Counted from the first letter of the stretch, positions 11,090 to 26,251 are shown. The stretch is DNA of 64,000 nt from Parahaliea maris (GCF_008064665.1 NZ_VRZA01000003.1:310001-374000); one strand, 5' to 3'. The notes: a model not told the origin generated them from the sequence alone. Translations and numbers: made by a program.

Positions 11090-13261
11090 ATGAATGCCAT
11101 GTTGAGAATAACAGAGACGTTGGGGAAAAGAGCCGTGATGGAAGGAAGAAAAAGGACTGCAAACCGGTTGCGGGCGCTGGTGGCCACCGTGTTCGTCGCC
11201 TGCTTCGCCCAGGCTGTGCAGGCGGGCCCCACCGTGACCGATATCGAATTCAGTTCGCGACCTAACAGTATGTTCGAAGTCCGCCTGGGGTTCGACCAGA
11301 CGCCACCGGACTTGCAGGCATACACCATTGAAAAACCCGCGCGCATCGCCATCGATTTTCCCGACACCAGCAGCGCGCTGGAGCGCAAGCGCTACTCCCT
11401 CAATTACGGCAACGCCACCGGCGTCGTGGTACTCGATTCCGGCGACCGCACCCGCATGGTGGTCAATCTGGTGACCCTGGTTCCCTACACCACCCGGGTG
11501 GAGGGTAATAATCTGTATCTGGTGGTGGGTGTAGCCGGCGGTGACTATGTCAAGCAGACCACCGACCCCACACGTATGCCCACCCAGGTTGAGCAGGTCG
11601 CCAAGGTGGAATCCGAAATTACCGACCTCCAGTTCCGCCGTACCGCGGATGGCGAGGGCCGGCTCACGCTGCAGCTGAGTAATCCCAGCGTCGATGTGAA
11701 TGTGTTCAGCGAGAGTGGCGATGTCAAGGTCCAGTTCCTGGACACCAACGTGCCTGAGCGCCTGGTGCGCCGTTACGACGTTACCGACTTTGCCACTCCG
11801 GTCGAGCGGGTGGACGTCAATACCACCGAGCGCGGTGCGGAGCTGACCCTGAAAACCCTCGGCGACTCGGATTACCTGGCCTACCAGACGGATAACCAAT
11901 ACGTCATCAGCGTCAAGCCGCTCAGCAAGAAGGAGCTGGAAGATCGTCGCGACGAGTTCAACTATGTCGGCGAGCGCATCTCCCTGAACTTCCAGGACAT
12001 CGAAGTGCGGGCGGTGCTGCAGTTGATCGCCGATTTTACTGAGCTTAACCTGGTGGCCAGCGACACGGTGGGTGGCCGGATTACCCTGCGTTTGCAAAAT
12101 GTGCCCTGGGACCAGGCTCTGGAGCTGGTCCTGAAAACCAAGGGCCTCGACAAGCGGCAGGTGGGCAATGTGCTAATGGTGGCGCCGGCGGCGGAAATCG
12201 CCGAGCGTGAGCGCCAGGAAATCGAAGCCAACAAACAGATCGCCGAGCTGGCGCCGCTGCAGAGCGAGTTTGTGCGGATCCGTTACGCCAGTGCCGCTGA
12301 AATCGTCAAGCTGTTCCAGGCAGGTGCCGAAGAAGGCGGCCAACTGATCTCGGAGCGTGGCTCCGTGGTAGTCGACCCCCGCACCAATTCGCTGATCATT
12401 ACCGAAACGGCGGCCAAGCTGGCGGATATTCGCGAGCTGATCGAATTGGTCGATATCCCCATTCGCCAGGTGATGATCGAATCCCGCATCGTGATTGCCC
12501 AGTCCGACCTCGAAGAGGAACTCGGCATCGAGTGGGGCGGCGCCTACCTCGACCCGGACCACAATGGCAATATCATCTCCATTTCCGGCGATGGTCAGAA
12601 CGTATACGACCTGAACAACTCGGTGATCAATGGTACCCAGCCGTCACCCACCTTCCCGGGTGCTCTGGCTGTTGACCTCGGCGTTGCCAATGCCACAGGC
12701 AGCTTTGCCGTGGGCTTTACCAGTGATGACCTGTTCCTCACCGCGGAACTGAGCGCCCTCGAGTCTGCCGGTAAAGGCGAGGTAGTGTCCCAGCCCAAGG
12801 TGATTACCGGTGACAAGCAGCAGGCGACCATCAAGTCCGGTACCGAGATTCCCTACCAGGAGTCTGCGGGCCAGTCTGGTGCGACGTCCGTGTCCTTCAA
12901 GGAAGCCGTACTCAAACTGGAAGTCACACCCAATATCACACCGGACGATCGAATTCTGCTGGATCTGGTGATCAACCAGGATTCACTGGGCGACCTGGTC
13001 CCCAGTGGCCAGAACGGCGGCTTTATCCCCTCCATCGACACCACCGAGCTCACCACCCAGGTCCTCGTAGGTAACGGCGAGACGGTAGTGCTGGGCGGAG
13101 TGTTCCGTACGGAAGACCTCGAATCGGTCACCAAAGTGCCCTTCTTCGGCGATCTGCCCTATATCGGCCCACTGTTCCGCAATACGGCGACGTCCAAAAC
13201 CAAGACAGAAACCCTGATCTTCATCACTCCGCGCATCCTCGCCGATACCCTGCTGGATTGA
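11090..13261 (+). CDS. pilQ: Type IV pilus outer-membrane secretin PilQ
   Basis: Outer-membrane secretin through which the pilus is extruded and DNA may enter. It has 723 residues from the ATG at 11090; an alternative ATG at 11138 (MEGRKRTANRLRALVATV) gives a more conventional signal peptide, so the start is uncertain. Order: signal peptide, one or two AMIN peptidoglycan-binding domains (about 45-270), secretin/TonB short N-terminal domain (ISLNFQDIEVRAVLQLIADF), an N1 domain, and the C-terminal secretin pore (GKGEVVSQPKVITGDKQQA through VPFFGDLPYIGPLFR). Last pil gene of the operon, followed closely by aroK. Confidence 0.96.
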   Translation: MNAMLRITETLGKRAVMEGRKRTANRLRALVATVFVACFAQAVQAGPTVTDIEFSSRPNSMFEVRLGFDQTPPDLQAYTIEKPARIAIDFPDTSSALERKRYSLNYGNATGVVVLDSGDRTRMVVNLVTLVPYTTRVEGNNLYLVVGVAGGDYVKQTTDPTRMPTQVEQVAKVESEITDLQFRRTADGEGRLTLQLSNPSVDVNVFSESGDVKVQFLDTNVPERLVRRYDVTDFATPVERVDVNTTERGAELTLKTLGDSDYLAYQTDNQYVISVKPLSKKELEDRRDEFNYVGERISLNFQDIEVRAVLQLIADFTELNLVASDTVGGRITLRLQNVPWDQALELVLKTKGLDKRQVGNVLMVAPAAEIAERERQEIEANKQIAELAPLQSEFVRIRYASAAEIVKLFQAGAEEGGQLISERGSVVVDPRTNSLIITETAAKLADIRELIELVDIPIRQVMIESRIVIAQSDLEEELGIEWGGAYLDPDHNGNIISISGDGQNVYDLNNSVINGTQPSPTFPGALAVDLGVANATGSFAVGFTSDDLFLTAELSALESAGKGEVVSQPKVITGDKQQATIKSGTEIPYQESAGQSGATSVSFKEAVLKLEVTPNITPDDRILLDLVINQDSLGDLVPSGQNGGFIPSIDTTELTTQVLVGNGETVVLGGVFRTEDLESVTKVPFFGDLPYIGPLFRNTATSKTKTETLIFITPRILADTLLD

Positions 13262-13283
13262 GGCGGGGCGCGTTTAGTTCGTA

Positions 13284-13796
13284 ATGGCGGTATTGCAGCG
13301 CGTATTCCTGGTCGGCCCCATGGGGGCCGGCAAATCCACCATCGGCAAGTATCTGGCCCAGCACCTCAAGCTGGGCTTTGCCGATACTGACACCGAGATC
13401 GAGGCGCGAACCGGCGCCGATATTCCCTGGATATTCGATGTCGAGGGTGAGGAGGGTTTCCGCGATCGGGAGCAGCAGGTGGTGGAAGAGATGACCCAAT
13501 GGGACAATATCGTGCTCGCCACCGGTGGAGGTGTAGTGCAGCGGCCCGAAAACCGGCGGGCTCTCGGCTCCCGGGGGTTCGTCATCTACCTGCACGCCAC
13601 GATTGAGGAGCAGGTGCGTCGGACCCGCAAAGACCGCCGCCGGCCTCTGCTGCAGAAGGGTGACCCCGAGGCCGTATTGCGCGAATTGATGGCCCTGCGC
13701 GACCCCCTCTATCGTGAGATCGCGGATCACGTTATTGATACCGACGGTTGCAGTCCTCGCACTGTCGCCCAGCGCCTGGTGCGTGACCTCCTGTAA
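13284..13796 (+). CDS. aroK: Shikimate kinase
   Basis: Phosphorylates shikimate to shikimate 3-phosphate in chorismate synthesis. It has 170 residues, with a Walker A motif ([12 protein letters not shown]) at about residues 10-21, shikimate-binding [11 protein letters not shown], and the glycine-rich TGGGVV. It lies 22 bp after pilQ and about 130 bp before aroB, the standard gammaproteobacterial pil-aroK-aroB order, so it is probably co-transcribed with pilus genes at least in part. Confidence 0.97.
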   Translation: MAVLQRVFLVGPMGAGKSTIGKYLAQHLKLGFADTDTEIEARTGADIPWIFDVEGEEGFRDREQQVVEEMTQWDNIVLATGGGVVQRPENRRALGSRGFVIYLHATIEEQVRRTRKDRRRPLLQKGDPEAVLRELMALRDPLYREIADHVIDTDGCSPRTVAQRLVRDLL

Positions 13797-13927
13797 TTTG
13801 CCCCGGCAGGCTTTGCGGTAAGTCTTTCAAGCGCCCCGCACAGGACCCTCCACGAGCGATGGCCCCACGAGACAGGGCCGCGCCCCGGCGCTATCATGGG
13901 CGCCCCCTGTTTTTACTGGAGCAAGTC

Positions 13928-15010
13928 GTGATTGCCCACACCCTTCATGTCGATCTGGGAGAGCGCAGCTACCCCATCTTTATCGGTCGCGAATTGCTGC
14001 GCGACAGAGATTTACTGCGGCGTCACGTCGGTGGCTCCCAGGTGGTGCTGGTCAGTAACGAAACGGTCGCGCCTCTATACGCGGAGCGGGTATTACAGGC
14101 GCTCGAAGGATGCTCCCTGGTTACCGAGGTGGTACTTCCCGACGGAGAGCAGCACAAGACCCTGGCCAGTATGGAGCATATTTTCGACCGGGTGCTCGCT
14201 GATGGGCACAATCGCACCACGACCTTCATCGCACTGGGTGGCGGCGTGGTCGGCGATATGACCGGTTTCGCCGCGGCCTGTTACCAGCGCGGCGTCGACT
14301 TTATCCAGCTGCCCACTACCCTGTTGTCCCAGGTGGATTCCTCCGTGGGTGGTAAAACCGGAGTCAACCACGCGCTGGGCAAGAATATGATCGGGGCCTT
14401 CTACCAGCCCCAGGCGGTGCTGATTGACATCGATACACTGCAGACCCTTCCGGCCCGTGAGCTCGCAGCGGGTTTGGCCGAGGTGGTCAAATATGGACTC
14501 ATTTGTGATGCCGGTTTCTACCAGTGGTTGCTGGGCAACATGCCGCGATTACTGGCGCGGGAGGAGGCTGCCCTGGCAGAGGCCATTGAGCGCAGCTGTG
14601 CTGCCAAGGCCGCTGTGGTGGCTGCCGATGAGCGTGAGGGTGGCCTGCGGGCTATTCTCAATCTTGGGCATACCTTTGGTCACGCCATCGAAACGCACCA
14701 GGGTTACGGTAACTGGTTACACGGTGAGGCAGTTGCTGCTGGCATGGTGCTTGCTGCAAAACTCTCAGCAATGCGTGGATGGATAAGTGACGCGTCTGTT
14801 GCGGAGCTGGTGGATCTGCAGCTCAGCATGGGCCTGCCGGTTGCGGCGCCTGCGGAAATGACGCTGGAAGAATTCCGCACCCTTATGGGGCGGGACAAAA
14901 AAGTCCTCGATGGCCGGCTGCGACTGGTGTTGTTGCGGGAAATTGGTGCGGCCACCGTGGTCGATGACGTGACAGAAGGTGAGCTGGCAGCGCTGTTGGG
15001 TAGCACCTGA
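13928..15010 (+). CDS. aroB: 3-dehydroquinate synthase
   Basis: Second step of the shikimate pathway: converts DAHP to 3-dehydroquinate using NAD and a divalent metal. A GTG start at 13928 ([20 protein letters not shown]) gives 360 residues, the usual length, and has a GGAG Shine-Dalgarno about 6 bp upstream; the longer frame from 13859 is unlikely. Visible motifs: [43 protein letters not shown], and the zinc-binding [12 protein letters not shown]. In many relatives a SPOR-domain damX gene follows; here gltB comes next with no gene between. Confidence 0.97.
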   Translation: MIAHTLHVDLGERSYPIFIGRELLRDRDLLRRHVGGSQVVLVSNETVAPLYAERVLQALEGCSLVTEVVLPDGEQHKTLASMEHIFDRVLADGHNRTTTFIALGGGVVGDMTGFAAACYQRGVDFIQLPTTLLSQVDSSVGGKTGVNHALGKNMIGAFYQPQAVLIDIDTLQTLPARELAAGLAEVVKYGLICDAGFYQWLLGNMPRLLAREEAALAEAIERSCAAKAAVVAADEREGGLRAILNLGHTFGHAIETHQGYGNWLHGEAVAAGMVLAAKLSAMRGWISDASVAELVDLQLSMGLPVAAPAEMTLEEFRTLMGRDKKVLDGRLRLVLLREIGAATVVDDVTEGELAALLGST

Positions 15011-15049
15011 ACGGCGCCCGGAAGCAGATTTTAGTTACTTGAGCAACGT

Positions 15050-15078
15050 TTGTTCGCTCTTGGCCATCTGTGTAAAAT
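15050..15078 (+). promoter_or_regulatory. Candidate sigma-70 promoter of gltBD
   Basis: TTGTTC (15050-15055), a 17-bp spacer and TAAAAT (15073-15078) lie 86 bp upstream of the gltB ATG. The spacing is optimal and both boxes are close to consensus. No operator was identified. Confidence 0.6.
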
Positions 15079-15163
15079 GGCTCCCCCTTTTCGCCCCGGT
15101 ACTGCAGTGGCAGGGGGCGCGTCACGATAACCATCTGTTTTCATTGATTATTCTGGACTGACT

Positions 15164-21032
<5,869 letters not shown>

Positions 21033-21107
21033 TTTTGTAGCTGTTGCCAGGGTACATCTCTGATGCAGGTTACCCCCACTTCTGTGACAAGCCGAGCTCC
21101 GTCGTGC

Positions 21108-21221
21108 GGTGCCAGCGCACGGAGGGGGCTTCCGCGACACGCCGTGAACCCGTCCATGGGGGCTTCTCTTCGACATCCATGTCTCAGAGAGTCGCTACAG
21201 CCCCCTCCGTACACTGGCACC
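21108..21221 (+). repeat. Palindromic repeat element A (subtype I)
   Basis: About 114 bp ending in GGTGCC/GGCACC. The outer arms 21109-21130 and 21199-21220 are complementary over 22 bp with two mismatches. A 3x3 internal loop (TCC/TAC) is followed by closing stem GCGAC (21134-21138) with GTCGC (21191-21195). Inside are hairpin 1, CCCGTCCATGGG (21149-21160), and hairpin 2, GACATCCATGTC (21172-21183), the latter extended by TCTCT/AGAGA. It shares its core with elements B to F. Confidence 0.88.
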
Positions 21222-21374
21222 TCTTCCGGCGTGACGTTATAGCTGTGGACTTTGGGCAGACGATTGCATTAAAGGTTCTCCGCTCCTCGTTTCCCCATCT
21301 GATCGAACAGGCTTTGCGCTTTCTCTCATCGAATTGCGTACAATTGTGCAAATTCTGAATCACGCTCCGCCAGA

Positions 21375-21486
21375 GGCGCCAGTGCGGGGAGGGGCTTCCA
21401 CGACTGTGTGAGGCATGGATGCCGAGCACAAGCCCCCATGGACGGGTTCACGGCGTGTCGTGGAAGCCCCTCCTCGTGATGGCGCC
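21375..21486 (-). repeat. Palindromic repeat element B (subtype II)
   Basis: 112 bp bounded by GGCGCC at both ends, in the opposite orientation to element A. The arms form a continuous stem including GGAGGGGCTTCCACGAC at 21387-21403 and its complement at 21451-21469, without the internal loop seen in A, C and E. On the minus strand it contains the same core: ACACGCCGTGAACCCG, hairpin CCCGTCCATGGG, and hairpin GGCATCCATGCC flanked by TGTG/CACA. Confidence 0.88.
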
Positions 21487-21555
21487 GGGCGAAGACGCTC
21501 CACAACCGGCCCAATGACAACTAAAACGGCCAACAACGCTCAATTGGATATCCCC

Positions 21556-22623
21556 GTGACCGAACTCAAAAACGACCGCTTCCTCCGCGCCCTGATGCGC
21601 CAGCCCGTTGATCGCACTCCCATCTGGATGATGCGCCAGGCAGGACGCTACTTGCCCGAGTATCGGGCCACGCGTGCCGAAGCAGGGTCCTTCCTCGACC
21701 TGTGCAAAAACGCCGAACTGGCCTGCGAGGTGACCCTGCAGCCCTTGCGCCGCTATCCCATGGATGCCGCCATCCTGTTCTCCGACATCCTCACCGTGCC
21801 CGATGCCCTCGGGCTCGGCCTGTACTTCGAGGAAGGCGAAGGTCCGCGTTTCCGCAAGACCGTGCGCAGCGAGGCGGACCTGGCGGGGCTCAACAAAATC
21901 AGTGCCGCCGATGACCTCGGCTACGTCATGAATGCCGTGAGCACCATTCGCCGCGCACTCAATGGCAGCGTGCCGTTGATCGGCTTTTCCGGCAGCCCCT
22001 GGACCCTGGCCACCTACATGGTCGAGGGAGGGTCTTCCAAGGACTTTCGACGGGTCAAGGCCATGGCCTATGACCAGCCGCAACTCATGCACGACCTGCT
22101 GGCCCTGCTGGCGGATGCGGTGGCGGACTATCTCGCTGAGCAGGTGAAGGCCGGTGCCCAGGCCCTGCAGATTTTCGATACCTGGGGCGGCAGCCTCAGT
22201 GCGGCGGGCTACAAGGAGTTCTCCCTCAAGTATATGCAGCGGGTGATCTCCAGGCTGCCCAACGAGTCCGAAGGCCGCCCGGTGCCGGTCATCGTATTCA
22301 CCAAGGGTGGTGGCCAGTGGCTGCCGGCCATTGCCGGTTGCGGCGCCCAGGCCGTCGGTATCGACTGGACTACCGACATCGCCACTGCGCGGGGGCAGGT
22401 CGGTGACAAGGTCGCGCTGCAGGGCAACATGGACCCGGCCATGCTGTACGCCTCACCGGCGCGAATTCGGGAGGAGGTCGCCTCGATTCTGGCGGGGTAC
22501 GGCCACGGTTCAGGCCATGTGTTCAACCTTGGCCACGGCATTACGCCGGAGGTGAATCCGGACCACGTTACTGCGTTTGTCGATGCGGTGCAGGAGCTCT
22601 CACCCCAGTATCACCAGACCTGA
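21556..22623 (+). CDS. hemE: Uroporphyrinogen decarboxylase
   Basis: Decarboxylates uroporphyrinogen III to coproporphyrinogen III in heme synthesis. A GTG start at 21556 ([20 protein letters not shown]) gives 355 residues, matching the family; an ATG at 21514 would add 14 residues with no family support, and longer frames run into repeat B. Signature motifs are present: [14 protein letters not shown] near the N-terminus, [17 protein letters not shown], and FTKGGG. Convergent with rpiA. The gltB-gltD-hemE order is also found in Pseudomonas. Confidence 0.96.
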   Translation: MTELKNDRFLRALMRQPVDRTPIWMMRQAGRYLPEYRATRAEAGSFLDLCKNAELACEVTLQPLRRYPMDAAILFSDILTVPDALGLGLYFEEGEGPRFRKTVRSEADLAGLNKISAADDLGYVMNAVSTIRRALNGSVPLIGFSGSPWTLATYMVEGGSSKDFRRVKAMAYDQPQLMHDLLALLADAVADYLAEQVKAGAQALQIFDTWGGSLSAAGYKEFSLKYMQRVISRLPNESEGRPVPVIVFTKGGGQWLPAIAGCGAQAVGIDWTTDIATARGQVGDKVALQGNMDPAMLYASPARIREEVASILAGYGHGSGHVFNLGHGITPEVNPDHVTAFVDAVQELSPQYHQT

Positions 22624-22637
22624 GGGATCCGGCGCGC

Positions 22638-23312
22638 TTATTCCGCGCGCAGTGTCTGGACCCCGTCGGTTGTGCCGAGCAGCAGGACGTCGGCGGGGCG
22701 CAGGGCAAACAGGCCGTTGGTGACCACTCCAGTGATACCGTTGATCTTTTCCTCTGTGGCCAGGGGCTGGGCGATCGGGAAGTTGTGGACGTCGAGGATG
22801 ATATTGCCGTTGTCGGTGATGAAGCCTTCCCGGTAGACCGGATCTCCGCCCAGTTTTACCAGCTCCCTTGCCACGTGGCCCCGGGCCATCGGGATCACTT
22901 CAACCGGCAGGGGGAAGTTGCCGAGGGTGTGGACCAGTTTGCTGTCGTCGGCGATGCAGATGAATTCCTTCGCGACGGCGGCAACGATTTTCTCCCGCGT
23001 CAGCGCACCGCCGCCGCCCTTGATCAGCTGCAGGGCGCGATTGCTCTCGTCGGCCCCGTCGATATAGAAATCCACCTGGTCGACACCGTTCAGGTCGTAG
23101 ACCGGAATGCCGTGGGAGCGCAGGCGCTCGGCGGAAGCCTCTGAGCTGGCGACCGTGGCGCCGATCCGGCCCTTGATGGTGGCGAGTGCGTCGATGAAAA
23201 GGTTGGCGGTGGAGCCGGTGCCGATACCCAGGACAGTCTCGTCATCCACGTGGGGCTCGATATGGGCGAGGGCTGCATCTGCCACCGCCTGTTTCAGTTC
23301 GTCCTGGGTCAT
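22638..23312 (-). CDS. rpiA: Ribose-5-phosphate isomerase A
   Basis: Interconverts ribose 5-phosphate and ribulose 5-phosphate in the pentose phosphate pathway. It has 224 residues, typical of RpiA. Motifs: [16 protein letters not shown] (phosphate-binding loop), [32 protein letters not shown] with catalytic acid and lysine, and [15 protein letters not shown]. Divergent from ilvA, as in many gammaproteobacteria. Confidence 0.96.
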   Translation of the reverse strand: MTQDELKQAVADAALAHIEPHVDDETVLGIGTGSTANLFIDALATIKGRIGATVASSEASAERLRSHGIPVYDLNGVDQVDFYIDGADESNRALQLIKGGGGALTREKIVAAVAKEFICIADDSKLVHTLGNFPLPVEVIPMARGHVARELVKLGGDPVYREGFITDNGNIILDVHNFPIAQPLATEEKINGITGVVTNGLFALRPADVLLLGTTDGVQTLRAE

Positions 23313-23487
23313 TGCATTTCTCCTGCTTGTCGGTCGCCCTGTCGTGGGCCGCCCTTACGTGGGTCGGACATTATAGGTAAGCCGGTTACCTGAAGCACCA
23401 AAATTACCGAAAGCCCCGCACAGGGTGAAAAAGCCCGGCTGCTCCATTAACATGCCCTGTTCCTTTTTTGACAGCGCCTGAATTGCC

Positions 23488-25014
23488 ATGCCACAGAGCT
23501 ATATCAAACGAATCCTGGACGCGCGTGTTTACGACGTGGCCCGTGAAACGCCGGTACAGGAGGCGCCGCTGATGTCGGCGCGCCTGGACAACCGGGTGTG
23601 GCTGAAGCGGGAAGACCTGCAGCCGGTGTTCTCGTTCAAGTTGCGCGGTGCCTACAACAAGATGCACCAGCTCAGCGACGAGGAGCGCAAGCGGGGGGTG
23701 GTGGCAGCCTCGGCCGGTAACCACGCCCAGGGGCTGGCCATGGCGGCCCAGCGCATGGGGGTCAAGGCGACGATCGTCATGCCCCGGACTACGCCGGTGA
23801 TCAAGGTCGATGCGGTACGGAACTGGGGCGCCAAGGTGGTGCTGCACGGAGACTCCTTTGAGGAGGCGGCGGCCCGGGCCCAGGAACTGGTGGATTCGAA
23901 GGGCCTGGTGTATGTGCACCCTTTCGACGATCCGGACGTCATTGCCGGGCAGGGCACCGTGGCGATGGAAATTGTGCGCCAGCACCAGCAGCCCCTGGAC
24001 GCGATCTTCGTGCCGGTGGGCGGTGGCGGCCTGCTGGCGGGGGTGGCGGCCTATATCCGCTATGTCTGGCCCAGCACCCGTATTGTCGGTGTGGAACCGG
24101 AGGATGCGGCCTGCCTCAAGCTGGCGCTGGATCGCGGCCGCCGGGGCCGCCTGCCCGAGGTCGGCCTGTTCGCCGAGGGCTGTGCAGTGGCGCAGATTGG
24201 CAAGGAGCCCTTCCGGGTCATCCGCAATACGGTGGACGAGGTCATCACGGCTTCCACCGATGAAATGTGCGCAGCCATCAAGGACATCTTCGAAGACACC
24301 CGCAGCATCGCCGAGCCCGCCGGGGCATTGGCCCTGGCGGGAATGAAAAAATACGTGGAGCGCAGCGGCGTGCAGGGTCAGCACCTGCTGGCCATCGTCA
24401 GTGGAGCCAACACCAATTTCGACCGCTTGCGTTATATCTCTGAGCGCACCGAGATCGGCGAGCAGCGCGAGGCGGTGATCAGCGTGACGATTCCCGAGCG
24501 CAAGGGCAGCTTCCGGGCCTTTTGCAGTGCCCTGGGCCGACGCAACATTACGGAGTTCAACTACCGCTATGCCGATGATGACCAGGCCCTGGTCTTCGTC
24601 GGGCTGAGTATTACTCCCGGCCCGGATTTCCAGGAGTTGCTGGAGGAGTTGCGCGAAGACGGCTACGAGTGCGAGGACCTGACCAGTAACGAGATGGCCA
24701 AGCTGCATATCCGTCATATGGTGGGGGGGCGAGCCCCCGCTGAAGTCGACAATGAAGTGGTATACCGGGTGGAGTTTCCCGAGCGCCCGGGGGCCCTCCT
24801 CAAGTTCCTTTCCGGCCTCGGCCAGAACTGGAACATTTCCATGTTCCACTACCGCAATCACGGGGCCGCCTACGGCCGTATCCTGGTCGGGGTGCAGGTG
24901 CCGCGGAACGAGCGTGGGCAGTTCCGCCAGGTGCTCGATGAGGTCGGTTACCGGTATTGGGAAGAGACCGACAATGTGGCGTACCGGCTCTATCTTGGCC
25001 GCACCGCGGACTGA
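23488..25014 (+). CDS. ilvA: Threonine ammonia-lyase, biosynthetic
   Basis: PLP enzyme deaminating threonine to 2-oxobutyrate, the committed step of isoleucine synthesis. It has 508 residues. The PLP lysine is K51 in FSFKLRGAYNKM; AASAGNHAQGLA and the phosphate-binding VGGGGLLAGVAAYI follow. The C-terminal third has two ACT-like regulatory domains (PERKGSFRAFCSALG, PERPGALLKFLSGLG), as expected for the isoleucine-inhibited biosynthetic form. Divergent from rpiA. Confidence 0.97.
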   Translation: MPQSYIKRILDARVYDVARETPVQEAPLMSARLDNRVWLKREDLQPVFSFKLRGAYNKMHQLSDEERKRGVVAASAGNHAQGLAMAAQRMGVKATIVMPRTTPVIKVDAVRNWGAKVVLHGDSFEEAAARAQELVDSKGLVYVHPFDDPDVIAGQGTVAMEIVRQHQQPLDAIFVPVGGGGLLAGVAAYIRYVWPSTRIVGVEPEDAACLKLALDRGRRGRLPEVGLFAEGCAVAQIGKEPFRVIRNTVDEVITASTDEMCAAIKDIFEDTRSIAEPAGALALAGMKKYVERSGVQGQHLLAIVSGANTNFDRLRYISERTEIGEQREAVISVTIPERKGSFRAFCSALGRRNITEFNYRYADDDQALVFVGLSITPGPDFQELLEELREDGYECEDLTSNEMAKLHIRHMVGGRAPAEVDNEVVYRVEFPERPGALLKFLSGLGQNWNISMFHYRNHGAAYGRILVGVQVPRNERGQFRQVLDEVGYRYWEETDNVAYRLYLGRTAD

Positions 25015-25032
25015 GTGGTGGCCGTTGCGGAA

Positions 25033-25090
25033 GGAATGCGACAAAAAGTCCATAAACCCAGTGTTTATGCGGGTTGTGGGCTTTCATTCC
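25033..25090. other. Imperfect hairpin downstream of ilvA
   Basis: A 58-nt imperfect inverted repeat: GGAATG (25033-25038) pairs with CATTCC (25085-25090), AAAGTCCA can pair with TGGGCTTT, and an alternative inner hairpin CATAAAC/GTTTATG surrounds the loop CCAGT. No T-tract follows, so it is not a classical terminator. It could be an mRNA 3' stabiliser or a solitary repeat. No other copy was noticed in the window. Confidence 0.5.
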
Positions 25091-25292
25091 GGAAATTGCT
25101 GGGATAGACTCGCAATCAGTTTGTGAAATATTGCCAACAAAAGGGCGCCGGCCTGTGAGCGGCATCGCATTTCGACAAAAGTGGCCTCACAAACGGGAAT
25201 AATCACAGGAAGAGAACATAACTAACAAGACCAGAGCCCACGGCACCGCAGAGTGTCAGGGTGAATCGACCTTTTAGCGAGAGTAACAGAGC

Positions 25293-25439
25293 GTGAAACG
25301 TAGACCGGATTTTCTGCTGATCCTGATGGCGGCCTTTGGTATGGGGGTGTTGGTCACCCTGCTGGTGCCGATGGCAGCCAACGATACGGTAGCCGCGCCT
25401 GCATCCGAGTTGCAGGCCGGGGTAATCGTCCAGGACTGA
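25293..25439 (+). CDS. Small single-span membrane protein, unknown
   Basis: A 48-codon open frame starting at GTG 25293 (MKRRPDFLLILMAAFGMGVL). It has a positively charged N-terminus, one hydrophobic helix at about residues 7-28, and a short C-terminus that would face the periplasm, ending GVIVQD. A purine-rich GAGAGTAACAGAG precedes the start. I do not recognise a family. The basic N-terminus followed by a hydrophobic stretch makes translation plausible, but it has not been checked for conservation. It sits alone between ilvA and the convergent ygfA. Confidence 0.5.
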   Translation: MKRRPDFLLILMAAFGMGVLVTLLVPMAANDTVAAPASELQAGVIVQD

Positions 25440-25442
25440 CAT

Positions 25443-25458
25443 CCTGCCTCAAGGCAGG
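25443..25458. terminator. Possible weak shared terminator hairpin
   Basis: CCTGCC/GGCAGG stem with a TCAA loop between the convergent small ORF and ygfA. There is no proper T-run on either strand, so a termination role is tentative. Confidence 0.25.
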
Positions 25459-25464
25459 GGGTTG

Positions 25465-26064
25465 TCATCCAGGGGTGCGATCACAGCGCACCAGGCCGCT
25501 CTCGCACAACACAAAATCCAGGCGAATATCCCAGGGGTCGGCCGGTAGCCGGTCCACCTCCTGCGTGCCGTAAGCCAGTCCCACCAGTAACCGCGGCCGC
25601 CCCTCTGCCAGGGCCCGGTCATAGTATCCGGCACCCATGCCGAGGCGATTACCACTGCGGTCCCAGCCCACCAGGGGCAAGAGCATAAGGTCCAGCTCCG
25701 ATGCCTCGCGCAACGCCGCCCCTGCATCCGGTTCGGGAATGCCGTAGCGGTTGCGCTCCAGCGGCCTGTTGTCCTCCCACTGAGCAAAACACATCTGCCC
25801 CGGGCCCAGCAGGCGGGGCAGGTACAGGGTTCGCCCTTGCTGGCGACAGGCTTGTGCAAGTGGTGTGGGATCCAGTTCGCCATCGGCAGCGACATACAGC
25901 GCGACGTGCTGATATCGCTGCCAGTCTGGCAGGTTGTCCAGGTAGCCGGCAGCGCGGGACGCCGCCTCGGCCTGTTCCGCAGGGCTCATGGCGCGGCGCT
26001 GTGCGCGCAGGCTGGCACGGAGACTGGCTTTGTCGTGCGAAGGGTCGATCGGGGGAGTGTTCAT
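25465..26064 (-). CDS. ygfA: 5-formyltetrahydrofolate cyclo-ligase
   Basis: Converts 5-formyl-THF to 5,10-methenyl-THF with ATP. It has 199 residues from the ATG at 26064 (MNTPPIDPSHDKASLRASLR); the frame stays open to 26190, but that would run through the 6S RNA. Family motifs: LYVAADGELDPTPL, YLPRLLGPGQMCF and the C-terminal GMGAGYYDRALA with VGLAYGTQEV. It lies directly downstream of the 6S RNA on the same strand, as in E. coli ssrS-ygfA, and is probably partly expressed from the same transcript. Confidence 0.94.
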   Translation of the reverse strand: MNTPPIDPSHDKASLRASLRAQRRAMSPAEQAEAASRAAGYLDNLPDWQRYQHVALYVAADGELDPTPLAQACRQQGRTLYLPRLLGPGQMCFAQWEDNRPLERNRYGIPEPDAGAALREASELDLMLLPLVGWDRSGNRLGMGAGYYDRALAEGRPRLLVGLAYGTQEVDRLPADPWDIRLDFVLCESGLVRCDRTPG

Positions 26065-26070
26065 GGGGAT

Positions 26071-26251
26071 GGATTCCCGGTATACCGCTGGCAGTGCTGC
26101 CCTTGAACCCGATGGTTCAAGGTGGTGGTGGCCGTACCGCTTCAGGCTTTCCGGTTTGTACCGGACCTGCACAACAGCAGTTGCTGGCAACCCCCGGTAT
26201 TACAGATATCGGCTCGAGGACTGTCTGCCTGGCGAATACACCAGGGATCCG
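26071..26251 (-). ncRNA. ssrS: 6S RNA
   Basis: About 180 nt that folds to mimic an open promoter and sequesters sigma-70 RNA polymerase. It sits between zapA and ygfA, the standard gammaproteobacterial location. On the minus strand I read the conserved GAGCCGATAT element in the 5' half and CACCTTGAACC / GGGTTCAAGG in the 3' half, both as in E. coli 6S RNA. The 5' end (GGATCCCTGGTGTA) pairs with the 3' end (TATACCGGGAATCC) to form the closing stem. The ends are estimated from pairing, accurate to a few bases. Confidence 0.93.

Larger units (their letters stand above)
21033..21555. other. Intergenic region gltD-hemE with a repeat pair
   Basis: No convincing gene. It holds repeat elements A (21108-21221) and B (21375-21486) facing each other, with a 153-bp, more AT-rich spacer between them. 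Any independent hemE promoter would lie in or just after element B or in the spacer. The spacer contains an imperfect palindrome around ACAATTGT at about 21340. Confidence 0.7.

Noticed and set aside
10586-12097. Minus-strand frame of 503 codons opposite pilP/pilQ
   Set aside because: No recognisable protein features; antisense to conserved pil genes.
21108-21486. CRISPR array
   Set aside because: Repeats are large palindromes in opposite orientation with only two per site and no regular spacers; no cas genes are nearby.
22633-22650. GCGCG/CGCGC hairpin between hemE and rpiA as a terminator
   Set aside because: Overlaps the rpiA end and lacks any T-tract; may be chance in a GC-rich genome.
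23404-25053. Minus-strand frame of 549 codons opposite ilvA
   Set aside because: Low-complexity shadow translation rich in His, Arg and Gly; ilvA fully explains the region.
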